Below are positions 21,278 through 29,957 of a stretch of DNA of 64,000 nt, one piece after another. Made by a program: the position numbers and the translations under genes. Numbering within the stretch: position 1 is the stretch's first letter; each line of letters opens with the position of its first letter. The stretch lies in NCBI GenBank assembly GCA_905221605.1, contig CAJNDS010002417.1:310001-374000 (forward strand), given 5' to 3'. This DNA is from Symbiodinium natans. Lineage: Eukaryota > Sar > Dinophyceae > Suessiales > Symbiodiniaceae. The notes under the pieces were generated by a model, which made no database searches, was not told where the DNA came from, and was given only the letters and a program-made list of their open reading frames with translations.

Positions 21278-22901
21278 TCAACGTGTCAGTCGGCTCGGTG
21301 TTAACTCCATGAACTCGAGGGGTACGTAGCAACGCTCCAACAACTGGCCCGTGACACCACAGAAAGTCAAGCGGACTCGGATGTTATCGACCTTCGGACC
21401 AAACCCATGAGGCGGACTCCTCATCAGGACAGACTCGGTCGCGGGGCTGAACACGCTCCACGCAGCAAGCCGCGGCTCCTCTTGCGCAAGCATGCTGAAA
21501 CCAAGTCTCTTACCCACCGGTGGCACTGGTTCGCCCAACGTATGCACCGTGTAAGCCGCAATCGAAATGCGGGCCCCTTCTTAAAGGCCTCGTCCGACCA
21601 TCAAACTTAAGCACCGTGTCCTTCGCGCTCACCTTGAAGCCCGGAAGACCCTCGGGATGCTCCTCGTCCTTCCACAAAGATGGTTCCGCTTTGTGCGGGC
21701 AATCCGTCGCCAAGGCAGAGGCGGACTCAATCCACACCTCGCCGCCTTTGTACTTGCCGCTGCAGTACAGGAAGTTGTGAGTGCCCTTGTGACGTTCTGC
21801 GACCCCGATGGACAGCAATACCCGCGCTAAAGGACACCTGAAGAGCATTCCAACCCTCGGCGCTCACACCCTGCTCCTCGCTCTGCTTCTTGAGGAATGC
21901 ATTGAGGAACTTGACGGTACTCGGCCACAACCTCGTGAGATTGGTGACACCAACCATACCGCCATAACGATACGCACCGAAGATCATGCGCCGGCGCTCA
22001 GTGCCAAGGTTGCGCTTCTTGCGATAGTCCGGCCTGGCACACTGCGGCTCCGTCTCCCACGCAAGCTGCAACTCGTGGAGAAACGCGGCACACGACTTCA
22101 CGGAAAAATCCTGCTCACGAAGCAAACGCTCGGCATACCTCTCGGCTGTATCCCTCGCCCTAGCTTGCGAGGTTGAGCCATACGCGTCGGGCAACAGCCC
22201 ACTGGTTCCGTCTCCAAGCAAGGATTCTGCCTTGAGGACAGTGTCGACGATGCTCCGCACACTGCGTCTTCCTAGCCCGGTTTGTCTGGCCACCTCGTCC
22301 GCCGTTGGACGCTGCGTGAGTGGCATCCGCACCATCGTTTCCAGAACATCCAGTACTTCGCCAGGGCTCAGCTTCGTTCCACGAAATGCGGTGGAGCACA
22401 TGGCATTCTCGTACCGGCCGCACTTCTTGCAGCAAGCAAAGACCTGCCCCACACGCCCTCTGGACTGAACTTTGCTGAGCACGAGCGCACCCTTCTTGCA
22501 GTGCTTGCACTGGCCAAGCTTGTCAGCACAGCCCAGTCGCAGCAGCTCACGCCAGGCACCTTCGCCTTCCGCAACCACCTGTCTCACACGCAGGACCTCT
22601 GCGCGGTTCTTGCGACGAGAAACGCGGCAGCCTGCAAGCTGCGTCAGCCCCACTGTACGCTTCGCGGGCTGCAACTCTGTAGGACTTGTCTTTTCTGTCC
22701 CTGGCACGCTGCTTCTTCTTCGGCAGCTGTCGACCGAAGCATCGACGTCCTCGAGCCTGCGCCAGCTGCTTCTTCAGCGACCGGACAACCTGTGCTGCCG
22801 CACTCTTGCAGGTTTCCACTCGGTGACCCCTCCCATTACAGGCGCTGCACCGGTGCACCTGGCGCCCTTGGTTGCGCCCTTCAACCAGTGGCCGCTTCAT
22901 C
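21278..22901 (-). CDS. Zinc knuckle/zinc ribbon/HTH/2OG-Fe(II) oxygenase-like protein (copy A)
   Basis: Starts at a Met at 22901. Domains in order: a CCHC zinc knuckle (CSACNGRGHRVETC), a zinc ribbon (CKHC ... CCKKC) followed by STAFRGTKLSP and an HTH (RPTADEVARQTGLGRRSVR), a layout resembling the N-terminus of ISXO2/Merlin-type transposases, then an oxygenase-like module. That module has MIFGAYRYGGMVGVTNLTR, an H-R-(D) site, GKYKGGEVWIES, VLKFDGRTR and RISIAAYT, fitting the H-x-D and C-terminal Arg pattern of 2OG-Fe(II) dioxygenases. In this copy a frameshift hits the H-x-D site near 21800; copy B keeps HRD. The distal His is not identifiable here. Possible substrates (nucleic acid bases) are inference. 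Confidence 0.6.
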
Positions 22902-23062
22902 GCCTGCCAGCACTCAAGTCCGCTCAGTGTCTTCCATGTCAAAAAAAAACAAGATAAGACAAACTCTGCCAATCACCTGCCATCAGCTGAAAACACTGTA
23001 AAACGCATCCATTTCCTCCCAGTCCTGCGCAACCAGAACACCGTCGCGTACGTAACCAGCGC

Positions 23063-23110
23063 GTACTACTACTACTACTACTACCACTACTACTACGACT
23101 ACTACTACTC

Positions 23111-23144
<34 letters not shown>

Positions 23145-23145
23145 G

Positions 23146-23216
<71 letters not shown>

Positions 23217-23219
23217 GAC

Positions 23220-23265
<46 letters not shown>

Positions 23266-23450
23266 CTACTAACTACTAACTAGTAACTAGTAACTACTAA
23301 CTACTAACTACTAACTACTAACTACTAACTATTAACTATTAACTACTAACTACTAACTACTAACTACTAACTACTAACTACTAACTACTAACAACCAACT
23401 ACTAACTACTAACTACTAATTACTAACTACTAACTACTAACTACTAACTT
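23063..23450. repeat. (CTA)n passing into (CTAACTA)n
   Basis: About 210 bp of CTA triplets with rare CGA, then about 180 bp of a seven-base unit TAACTAC. It abuts the truncated 5' side of copy A, paralleling the CTA tract at its 3' LTR. Confidence 0.95.
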
Positions 23451-23936
23451 TTTGCATTGCACTCACTGCCAGAATCAGCATGTGGACCTCTGATCACTTT
23501 GGATCCTCGGCACGTCGGCTACTCTGTATCCGCCTTGGGAGCTCCAGCAGTCTTTGCTAGTTCGTACTTCACGCCCCTCAGGGCTGCTGAAAGGATTGTT
23601 GTGCACAGCTATGTTCGAGTATGTGGAATGCATCCGCCCCTCAGGGCTGCGATAGCGCTGTGCTGGCTGGACACCCTACGACCGCCTCCTACTGGCTCAC
23701 CTGCACCCGCGACTGCTGCAGTGCCGGCTGGCCCCGATGTTGTGTTGCAGGCTATAGCTGTGCGCTAGCTGAGTTTGGTGTGATTAAGGCGGGCAAGTGT
23801 GATATAGAAGGTCTCACCCGCCTTTTTTATTTCACAGTCCGGCCTTTTGGACTTCGAGAGGATCGCTTCCTCCAGATTGCCAGGTCTCACTACCTGCTAT
23901 ACTGAATCTGCTTTGGCAGAGTACTTAAGGATATTC

Positions 23937-23951
23937 AGGAGGAAACCTCCT
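23937..23951. repeat. Single hairpin AGGAGG-AAA-CCTCCT
   Basis: A perfect 6-bp stem with a three-base loop, of the same type as the double hairpins at 24650, 24817 and 25712. Confidence 0.75.
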
Positions 23952-24649
23952 AATCTGATGCAATGAATCAATGAAGAAATTGAAGTTGGCACGGCGGCAG
24001 CCTCCGATATCAAGTACTCAGCACTGCAAAAGAGTGAAAAATAAGCGCGGCTACCCCGACACCCTACTGTGAGTCACTGCGTCCAGCACCCACGCACCAG
24101 CTGTTTAGCGAGCCGTACCTCTGGTGAGGCCGACACTCAGCGTTCCTGTCTAGTGACGTCTCACACAGGTAACGCTAAACAACTGGCAGAGGGCCGTAGG
24201 CAGAGCGCACCAAGGCGGCTTTGCACGTTCCAAGAAGGATGCCCAAGTTGGAGGCAGGGTAGCTAAGTTTGCGAAGCCTGACCTGGGACGCCTTGCGCGG
24301 CTCCTGGGGCCAGCGCTGCGACAGGGCAAAATTGCATTCCTGGTCGAGAAAATGTGACCCCAACTGACCGAACTTAACGAGGAGGTCTCACATAGGCACG
24401 AGTACTTTGCGAAGAGGGAAGCACCTGACCTGGGACACCTTGCACGGCTCTCGGGGCCAGCGCTGCGACAAGGCAAGGTTGCATCCGAAAAAGTGACCCT
24501 AATCTGAACCCACCGACCTGGAGGAGACCTCACATGTTCTGAAGTGCGCGCAGGGCTCTTTCAGATGCTTCAGGTTCAGGGACAAGAATGGGTCAGCTTG
24601 GCCTTAAGCTACAGCAGGCAGAACGGTCTACTGTGAGAAACACTACCGG

Positions 24650-24675
24650 GGAGGAAGCCTCCGGAGGAAACCTCC
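24650..24675. repeat. Double hairpin
   Basis: GGAGG-AAG-CCTCC immediately followed by GGAGG-AAA-CCTCC: two perfect 5-bp stems with three-base loops, back to back. An identical 26-bp copy lies at 24817-24842. Confidence 0.85.
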
Positions 24676-24816
24676 GCATGTGAAAGTTTCACGCAAGAGA
24701 CTATACATCTTAGCACGAGATCATGGCTTTATTGCGCGCAGGGCAGCGTTCATGCCGAGTTGCCTCAGGCAACAGCAGGCAGATAGGTCTACTTTAAGAA
24801 GAAAGAACACTGCTGC

Positions 24817-24842
24817 GGAGGAAGCCTCCGGAGGAAACCTCC
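24817..24842. repeat. Double hairpin, identical second copy
   Basis: Same 26 bp as at 24650-24675, followed by CGCATG in both places, within a longer imperfect direct repeat. Confidence 0.85.
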
Positions 24843-24862
24843 GCATGCGAAGGTAGAGCGAG

Positions 24863-26443
24863 CTAGAACCTTACGTAGAAAGCCAAATACGATCCCTGGC
24901 AAATTTGATCCGAGAGGAGCGTAGTTCGCCGTGGTGAGCGGTCATCATCTGCGAGATACGCCACTTCTTATCTCAAAAAACCTGTCCTATAATGCCCAGA
25001 TCTCCAATCATCTCCTAGATGAATGATGAATGCATATAGTCGAAAGCTGACCACAGCGGTTGTCGTGCCATTATCTATAAACTCTGGAAGCTCCAGAGTT
25101 GTGTCTAAAACTTGAGGCCGATTTGTTTTCTCCAAGTGCTCAAACCTTTGGATCTGAATGCAAACCAGGTTCACTCCCGGGAGTAGCCCATAGGTGCTCC
25201 CCCTGTGCGCCCACTGAGAAATGGCTTGCTGTAGTGTGGAGAGGCCATCTGGTGGGTCAGGCAAGAAAAGAATCAAACCCCCTCTATCCTCTACGCTGAT
25301 TCTTTCCACGGGTGCTGTGATTTGAACCCTCGCTTCCCAAACATCTGCTGAAAGCACATGGGATCTCTGAATGATATGTGCTAGAAACTGGGATGCATCT
25401 TCTTGCCTGGGTCTGAATCGCCATCCCGTCAGCAGAGGACGTAGCTGTCGCAGCCTACGAACATCCACACTAGAAGAACGACCCCCTACTGCGTCAATTT
25501 CCGTCAATATTTGTCTCAGATATGGATCAGAAAGAATACCCTCTGATGCAAGCGAGGCAAGGATATGCACTACTGTGTGTGCATAGCACAGTTGATGCGG
25601 ATTATGATAGGCCAGAGACCAGGCTGTGACGGGCACTGACGAAGGTCTCCCCTCTGCTGGTGCGTCTCGCTGGGAGCTTGCTGGTGCCTGGTGAGACCGA
25701 ATCCTACTGGTGGAGGAAGCCTCCTGGGAGGAACCCTCCTGCGCACGAATCCCAAGTTCCGACATCACAGTGCCATATTCTATGTGTGGGTCGGTAGACT
25801 TTTTCATTGCTGCACTCATGGCATAGACCTGCAGCAGGACTACACACTGGTCCGCGTGGCGAACCGGAGCGTCAACCATCATTCCACAATATCTGCATTC
25901 CTCCTTTTTATGAAGCAGTCTCTTATGTGTGCGCATGTTGGCATAGACTGAGTCTGAGGCCCCTGCCCAGAAAGCCTGGTGCGCTTTCTGAATGTGCTGT
26001 TTGACGCCCTTGTGACCGACAATGAACTGCCCACAGAGGCTGCAGTAAGCCCGCAAGTGCTTGGTCACATGAGCCTTTTTGAGAAGCAGGTCAGGGTCTC
26101 TTTTCAATTGATCCTGAACACTTGGTTGGAGCAGCAAGGCTGTGCTCTCCGCTCCTGAGCAGGACGATGATCGCTCCCTCAGCTCTGGAAGCTTTGAACA
26201 TGTTCCCGATTCAACATGTCTGCGAAGCTGATGCATTGTGCGCAGCTGTTTGTGACATGCTGCACATTGCGGGAGTCCCTGCAGACTATGTGCGAAGACT
26301 TGGAATTTAGGGCCCAACTGGTTTGCTCTTTGGCCTCCATGCTTCACTAGTGTATGATGCTGCAATCCCTTGTTGCTAGAGAAACTTCTATCACATAGCG
26401 AACAGGGCACTGCATGATCTTCTTCGGCCAGAGCCAATTGCAT
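24863..26443 (-). CDS. Zinc-finger and ubiquitin-specific-protease-like part of LINE
   Basis: 491 codons to a TAA at 24968, but the same frame continues for 34 more codons to a TAG at 24863. Zinc fingers: CSLCDRSFSSNKGLQHH (14-30), CAACHKQL...H (60-76), CSLCGQF...H (134-155), CRYCGMM...H..C (183-200). From about 272 a USP (C19) fold is recognisable: NPHQLCYAHTVVHIL with candidate nucleophile Cys286, the QEDASQFLAHI helix (347-357), VCIQIQRFEH (427-436), GDDWRSGHY with candidate His484, and after the TAA, AYLADDDRSP and SYLAFYVRF, which fit the USP C-terminal strands. USPs remove ubiquitin from proteins. Whether it acts on ubiquitin or a relative, and whether the stop is read through, is unknown. 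Confidence 0.8.
25712..25739. repeat. Double hairpin inside coding linker
   Basis: GGAGG-AAG-CCTCC and GGAGG-AAC-CCTCC with a short spacer. It encodes the Ser-rich EGSSQEASS linker between zinc fingers and the USP domain, in frame. Confidence 0.75.
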
Positions 26444-26465
26444 GGATTGAAGTAGCTGCTGTTGG

Positions 26466-26481
26466 CTAATCAGCTAATCAG
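26466..26481. other. 8-bp tandem duplication that splits the LINE frame
   Basis: CTAATCAG occurs twice in tandem. With two units, the RT frame meets a TGA at 26470-26472 and the downstream frame is shifted. With one unit the RT and zinc-finger/USP frames would be continuous. This is direct evidence of a recent frame-breaking slippage event. Confidence 0.85.
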
Positions 26482-29400
26482 CCGGCTGCGTAGACCCAGG
26501 TACTCTTGGATCGTTTGTAAGTTGCCTGTTGGCTTGGCAGCATCCATCGCATCCTGATAGTTCCTCATTTGCCTGAGAAGAACTTCCTGAGGAGTTTGGA
26601 TCTTGTGGTGCTCAAACAGCTCTGTGGTTTCCATGCGACTAAAATGCTGATGCTGCTGAAAGATAGATCTGAGCATCCGAGAATATTTGCTCTGGAGCTT
26701 TTGCAGTCCCGTGTGGGTGATTCCCGTGGAGACTATGCCATGCAAGAGCGAAGACTCGACATACACTCGCCAGATCTCTAGTTTCTTCGCCTCGTCAAGG
26801 GCCTTCGTCGTGCACAAGATACTCCTAAGGAGCTCAAATTTGCCTTGGGCTTGAGAAATCCTGTAGTCTACTGTTTGATCCTTGTAAGCACCATAGCTTA
26901 GTTGCACTCCTAGATAGGTCAGCTGATGATGAATCGGAATCTGATGCCCCGAGGGAAGAACCAAATGGAGCTGATTTTTTAATCGTTTGGTGTATTGCTT
27001 GCGGAAGAGGGATTGCTGAGTGCCTTGCACCATGAGCAGTGCCTTGGATTTCGCTGGATTGACTTCAAGGCCGACTTCCTCGAGGGATTGAAACAAAGCT
27101 TCAAGCCGAGTGAGTACCTGCTGCAGTTCGGCAAAGCTTGTAAAAGTTTCCTGATGGAGAAAATCGTCAGCGAAGACAGTGAGTATATCTCTTGCCTGAC
27201 TGCTGCCAGGCCCCCACTTCTTCTCCATCCTGTCCATGACTAGCAAGGTTAAGGCAGACCACAATGCAGGAGCTAATTTACATCCCTGTTTTATCCCCGA
27301 AGAAGTAGGAACACTGAACTCAAGCCCATTAGTGCCCATGTTGTACGATGTACAGGAGTGGAGTTGTACAACAAAGTCCTTAGTGGTTTGATCTATGTTG
27401 AGCTTGTCTAAGGCTTCAAGCAACTCTTGTCTGTTGACAGAGTCAAAGGCTTTGCTCAGATCGACGGAGACTGTTAAGGCCCCTGCCAATGGGAGCCTTC
27501 TCTGACCTTGCTGTGCCTTGTGCATATCCCGGCGATGCTCTTGGCGCATTTCCTGCACGAGATCCAGATGCTGACACGCTTTTGCAATGGCATCTCGCAC
27601 CCCTCGCTTCCGAATATATGCAAACTGCGGCTCAAGCTGTGAGCGCTCTTGCAGTGCCGGTGCTATGCGAGTCTTGACAGCACCTGCAAGCACTTTGCCT
27701 GGAACACTTATTACTCCTATGGGCCTCAAGTTCTTCATAGCTGTAGCTGGCTTACCCGGCTTTGGAATCCATGCAATTCTGGGGTCCTTCAAGTACGGTG
27801 AGATTTCTGACTGAGAAACCTCTGTGTTTATCAGATCAGCGATCTTCACATGAGCCTCAGGCGCTACGCTCTTCCAGGCCGAGACCGGGGCCGACATGCT
27901 GGGAACCGCCTTGCCCACCGGAATTGTTTTTATTTGCTCGGCCACCTGCGAGGCATTGACAGCCTCTCGTGGTCTGGCTGCCACCGGATCCAGGGGAGAT
28001 CCCTTGGAGAAGATGTGACTCGAATACTCTCGCATCGCACTTGCCGAGGCCTTCGCATCTAGGGGCTCACCTGCTGAATCCCTGAGATTGACCCTTTGAG
28101 CAGGTTTCCATGGGGCCAGCTTTCTAAGGGCTTGGGACAATTTGTGAGACTGCTGTCTCTTGTCCTCTTGGGCTTGAAGAAGGAGCCTCTCCTGCTTTTC
28201 AAGTTTTCTTTGCTTCTGCAACTTTTTGAAAGATTGGGCCTCTGTCTTTATGTCGCTGATTAGCTGTTGGCACTCAGGAGACTGCCCATTACCGGATCGC
28301 TTGTGCTCCTGAATTTGGCGCACCTTTTTCCAGTAAGCCTGCTGAATGGGCCCTGCAACTGGCTGAGCCTTGCGAGGCGGTGGAAATTGCTCAGCAGTGA
28401 CTCGAACCATCGTCCTGTCGATCGATTGCCAAGAGTTCTGCTCAGCCACACTCTTGACTACTTCAGCTGTTAGGTGCTTGGAATAAGCCTGCCAGTCTTC
28501 ATCTTTTCGTCTAAAGCTGGCATCAAGTGCAGTGGCATCAAAGGGCTTTGGTTTGCTTGGGGGAGGACTGTATGGAGGAACAAACAGTTTGGCTCTGACC
28601 GGGAAGTGCTTGGAGCCATCCCGGTACGCTGCAACTGGAAAATTCTTATCGGAGGAAGCCTCCTTCGACCGCCTCCGGGCATCCTGCAGTCGAACTAGCA
28701 GAAAATCAATTTGAGACTCATATGTGCCATCGCTGTTTGCATAAGTGCTTTTATGGCTGGAGGCCCATGTGTTGAGCGCTGTCAGCCCACAAGATCTGCA
28801 CAGTTCTGGGAGCGATCGAACATCTGCATTGGCAAATCTGGCTCGGCGAGGCACACTGGGCCCAATGAAAGGACGCTCTGTGACTGCATGTGAGTTGAAA
28901 TCACCGGCAACAAGCATAAAGTCTCTCAAAGGCACTCTGCGAAGGCGAGTCTCAAGTTGACTCAGCACATCCTTCCTCCGTCGTCTATTGTCCAACTTGG
29001 AGAGTTTGGAGTCCCAAACATGCTGATACAGATTGAGTAGATGGATCCTAGACCTCTGCCAAGGAATCATGACATGCTGCAGGTGCCCTGGAATTATGGT
29101 GGTGCTGCGAATCTCTGAGAGCTGGGCCACGGATCGATGCACAAGGACAATGAGGCCGGCTTTATGTCTACTCTCAGAGCCACAGGTGAGGACTGACCAT
29201 GGACCTGAGCTGTAGGTTTGGTCCTGCTGCCAGTGGGATTCTTGCAGCAGCACAAGCTTGATGTTCTGATATTCTGGTGTTGCCAAAATGGCCAGAAGCT
29301 CATTCCAAACTCGACTCGTTATTGAACCTGCGTTCCAAGATAAAACCTCAATTTCAAATTTGTGGTGATACTGTCTGATCGGCTGAAAAGATTGCTTCTC

Positions 29401-29691
29401 TGGCTTCTCAGAGACTGCAAATTGGTCGTCATGGGCTCCTAGAGCCTGAGCGGTCAGAAGTCGGCCTTTGTAAAGTGCTGCTCCCTTCGCCAGGGCAACT
29501 TTACAAGCTCTTTGGTAGCTTCGCTTGCCGGTTTTGTTCATGGTTAGCTGACTTCGCTGCGCATGCTGCTCAGCTTCATCGGGGGGCGCTACTTCCCGAA
29601 ACCCTCGATTCTGATCCATGGCTGGACCCTGGGACTTGGGACCCAGGCACCCAAGAAAGCTCGCTACGGCTACGAGAAATAAAGTCCTCAT
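26470..29691 (-). CDS. LINE endonuclease and reverse transcriptase
   Basis: 1073 codons. Residues about 112-370 form an APE-type endonuclease: LSWNAGSIT, LLQESHW (Glu of the metal site), VAGDFNSH (263-268), QIDFLLV, and SKHFPV (360-365; consensus SDHxPv). Residues about 640-900 form a LINE-type RT: WIPKPGK, LRPIGV, VSVDLSKAFDSVN (motif A), SSGIKQGCKLAP (motif B), VFADDFLH (motif C, FADD at 840-843), then GLEVNPAKSK and LTYLGV. A Met at 1 starts near the element edge with a hydrophobic N-terminus that may be non-native; a second Met is at codon 25. The product nicks target DNA and reverse-transcribes its own RNA there. The frame ends because of an 8-bp duplication. Confidence 0.92.
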   Translation of the reverse strand: MRTLFLVAVASFLGCLGPKSQGPAMDQNRGFREVAPPDEAEQHAQRSQLTMNKTGKRSYQRACKVALAKGAALYKGRLLTAQALGAHDDQFAVSEKPEKQSFQPIRQYHHKFEIEVLSWNAGSITSRVWNELLAILATPEYQNIKLVLLQESHWQQDQTYSSGPWSVLTCGSESRHKAGLIVLVHRSVAQLSEIRSTTIIPGHLQHVMIPWQRSRIHLLNLYQHVWDSKLSKLDNRRRRKDVLSQLETRLRRVPLRDFMLVAGDFNSHAVTERPFIGPSVPRRARFANADVRSLPELCRSCGLTALNTWASSHKSTYANSDGTYESQIDFLLVRLQDARRRSKEASSDKNFPVAAYRDGSKHFPVRAKLFVPPYSPPPSKPKPFDATALDASFRRKDEDWQAYSKHLTAEVVKSVAEQNSWQSIDRTMVRVTAEQFPPPRKAQPVAGPIQQAYWKKVRQIQEHKRSGNGQSPECQQLISDIKTEAQSFKKLQKQRKLEKQERLLLQAQEDKRQQSHKLSQALRKLAPWKPAQRVNLRDSAGEPLDAKASASAMREYSSHIFSKGSPLDPVAARPREAVNASQVAEQIKTIPVGKAVPSMSAPVSAWKSVAPEAHVKIADLINTEVSQSEISPYLKDPRIAWIPKPGKPATAMKNLRPIGVISVPGKVLAGAVKTRIAPALQERSQLEPQFAYIRKRGVRDAIAKACQHLDLVQEMRQEHRRDMHKAQQGQRRLPLAGALTVSVDLSKAFDSVNRQELLEALDKLNIDQTTKDFVVQLHSCTSYNMGTNGLEFSVPTSSGIKQGCKLAPALWSALTLLVMDRMEKKWGPGSSQARDILTVFADDFLHQETFTSFAELQQVLTRLEALFQSLEEVGLEVNPAKSKALLMVQGTQQSLFRKQYTKRLKNQLHLVLPSGHQIPIHHQLTYLGVQLSYGAYKDQTVDYRISQAQGKFELLRSILCTTKALDEAKKLEIWRVYVESSLLHGIVSTGITHTGLQKLQSKYSRMLRSIFQQHQHFSRMETTELFEHHKIQTPQEVLLRQMRNYQDAMDAAKPTGNLQTIQEYLGLRSRLIS
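28651..28663. repeat. Single hairpin in endonuclease coding region
   Basis: GGAGG-AAG-CCTCC, encoding the KEASSD linker after the QIDFLLV motif. Same motif as the double hairpins at 24650, 24817 and 25712. Confidence 0.7.
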
Positions 29692-29704
29692 CTTGGGCCA
29701 GAAT

Positions 29705-29809
29705 CTTCTAACTACTAACTACAACTACAACTACAACAACAACAACTACAACAACAACAACAACAACTACTACTACTACTACTACTACTACCACTACTAC
29801 TACTACTAG

Positions 29810-29864
<55 letters not shown>

Positions 29865-29957
29865 GCTACTGCTACTGCTACTGCTACTGCTACTGCTACT
29901 GCTACTGCTACTGCTACTGCTACTGCTACTGCTACTGCTACTGCTACTGCTACTGCT
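29705..29957. repeat. ACA/ACTAC and CTA/CTG microsatellite
   Basis: Starts as CTAACTACAACTACAACAAC, then (CTA)n, then (CTACTG)n reaching the 3' LTR of element B. Long Val and Ser homopolymer ORFs here are repeat products. Confidence 0.95.

Larger units (their letters stand above)
13037..22972 (-). mobile_element. LTR retrotransposon copy A (gypsy-like pol), 5'-truncated
   Basis: A degraded element on the minus strand. In 5' to 3' order it holds: zinc knuckle/zinc ribbon/HTH/2OG-oxygenase-like ORF, RT thumb, RNase H, an inverted segment, integrase, RT fingers/palm, linker, PLD-like ORF, and one LTR. The Gag-protease part and the 5' LTR present in copy B are missing; the left part ends near a CTA microsatellite at 23.06 kb. 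Frames are broken by small indels, for example a 6-bp insertion with an in-frame stop in integrase. Its LTR differs clearly from those of copy B, so this is an older or different subfamily member. Confidence 0.85.
23451..24862. other. 3' flank of LINE, repeats, no gene recognised
   Basis: Contains a hairpin AAGGCGGG...CCCGCCTT at 23786-23824 followed by a T-run, a direct repeat (24276-24340 and 24424-24482, both with GGGCCAGCGCTGCGACA), and a second direct repeat of about 100 bp (24597-24690 and 24745-24850) containing double hairpins. Part of it is probably the 3' untranslated region of the LINE on the minus strand. Its 3' end and tail could not be fixed. Confidence 0.45.
24863..29691 (-). 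mobile_element. LINE with endonuclease, RT, zinc fingers and USP protease
   Basis: A non-LTR element on the minus strand. One long reading frame seems to have covered 29691 to 24863, now broken twice: by an 8-bp tandem duplication (26466-26481) and by an in-frame TAA (24968-24970). Domain order: AP endonuclease, LINE RT, four C2H2/CCHC-type zinc fingers, USP-type deubiquitinase. Its 5' side meets an ACAACTACAAC/CTA repeat that then meets the 3' LTR of element B. Hairpin motifs GGAGG-AAG-CCTCC occur within the coding linkers and in the 3' flank. Confidence 0.85.

Noticed and set aside
23786-23830. Hairpin followed by a T-run, like a bacterial terminator
   Set aside because: The genome is eukaryotic by all other signs; the hairpin is reported only as part of the LINE flank.
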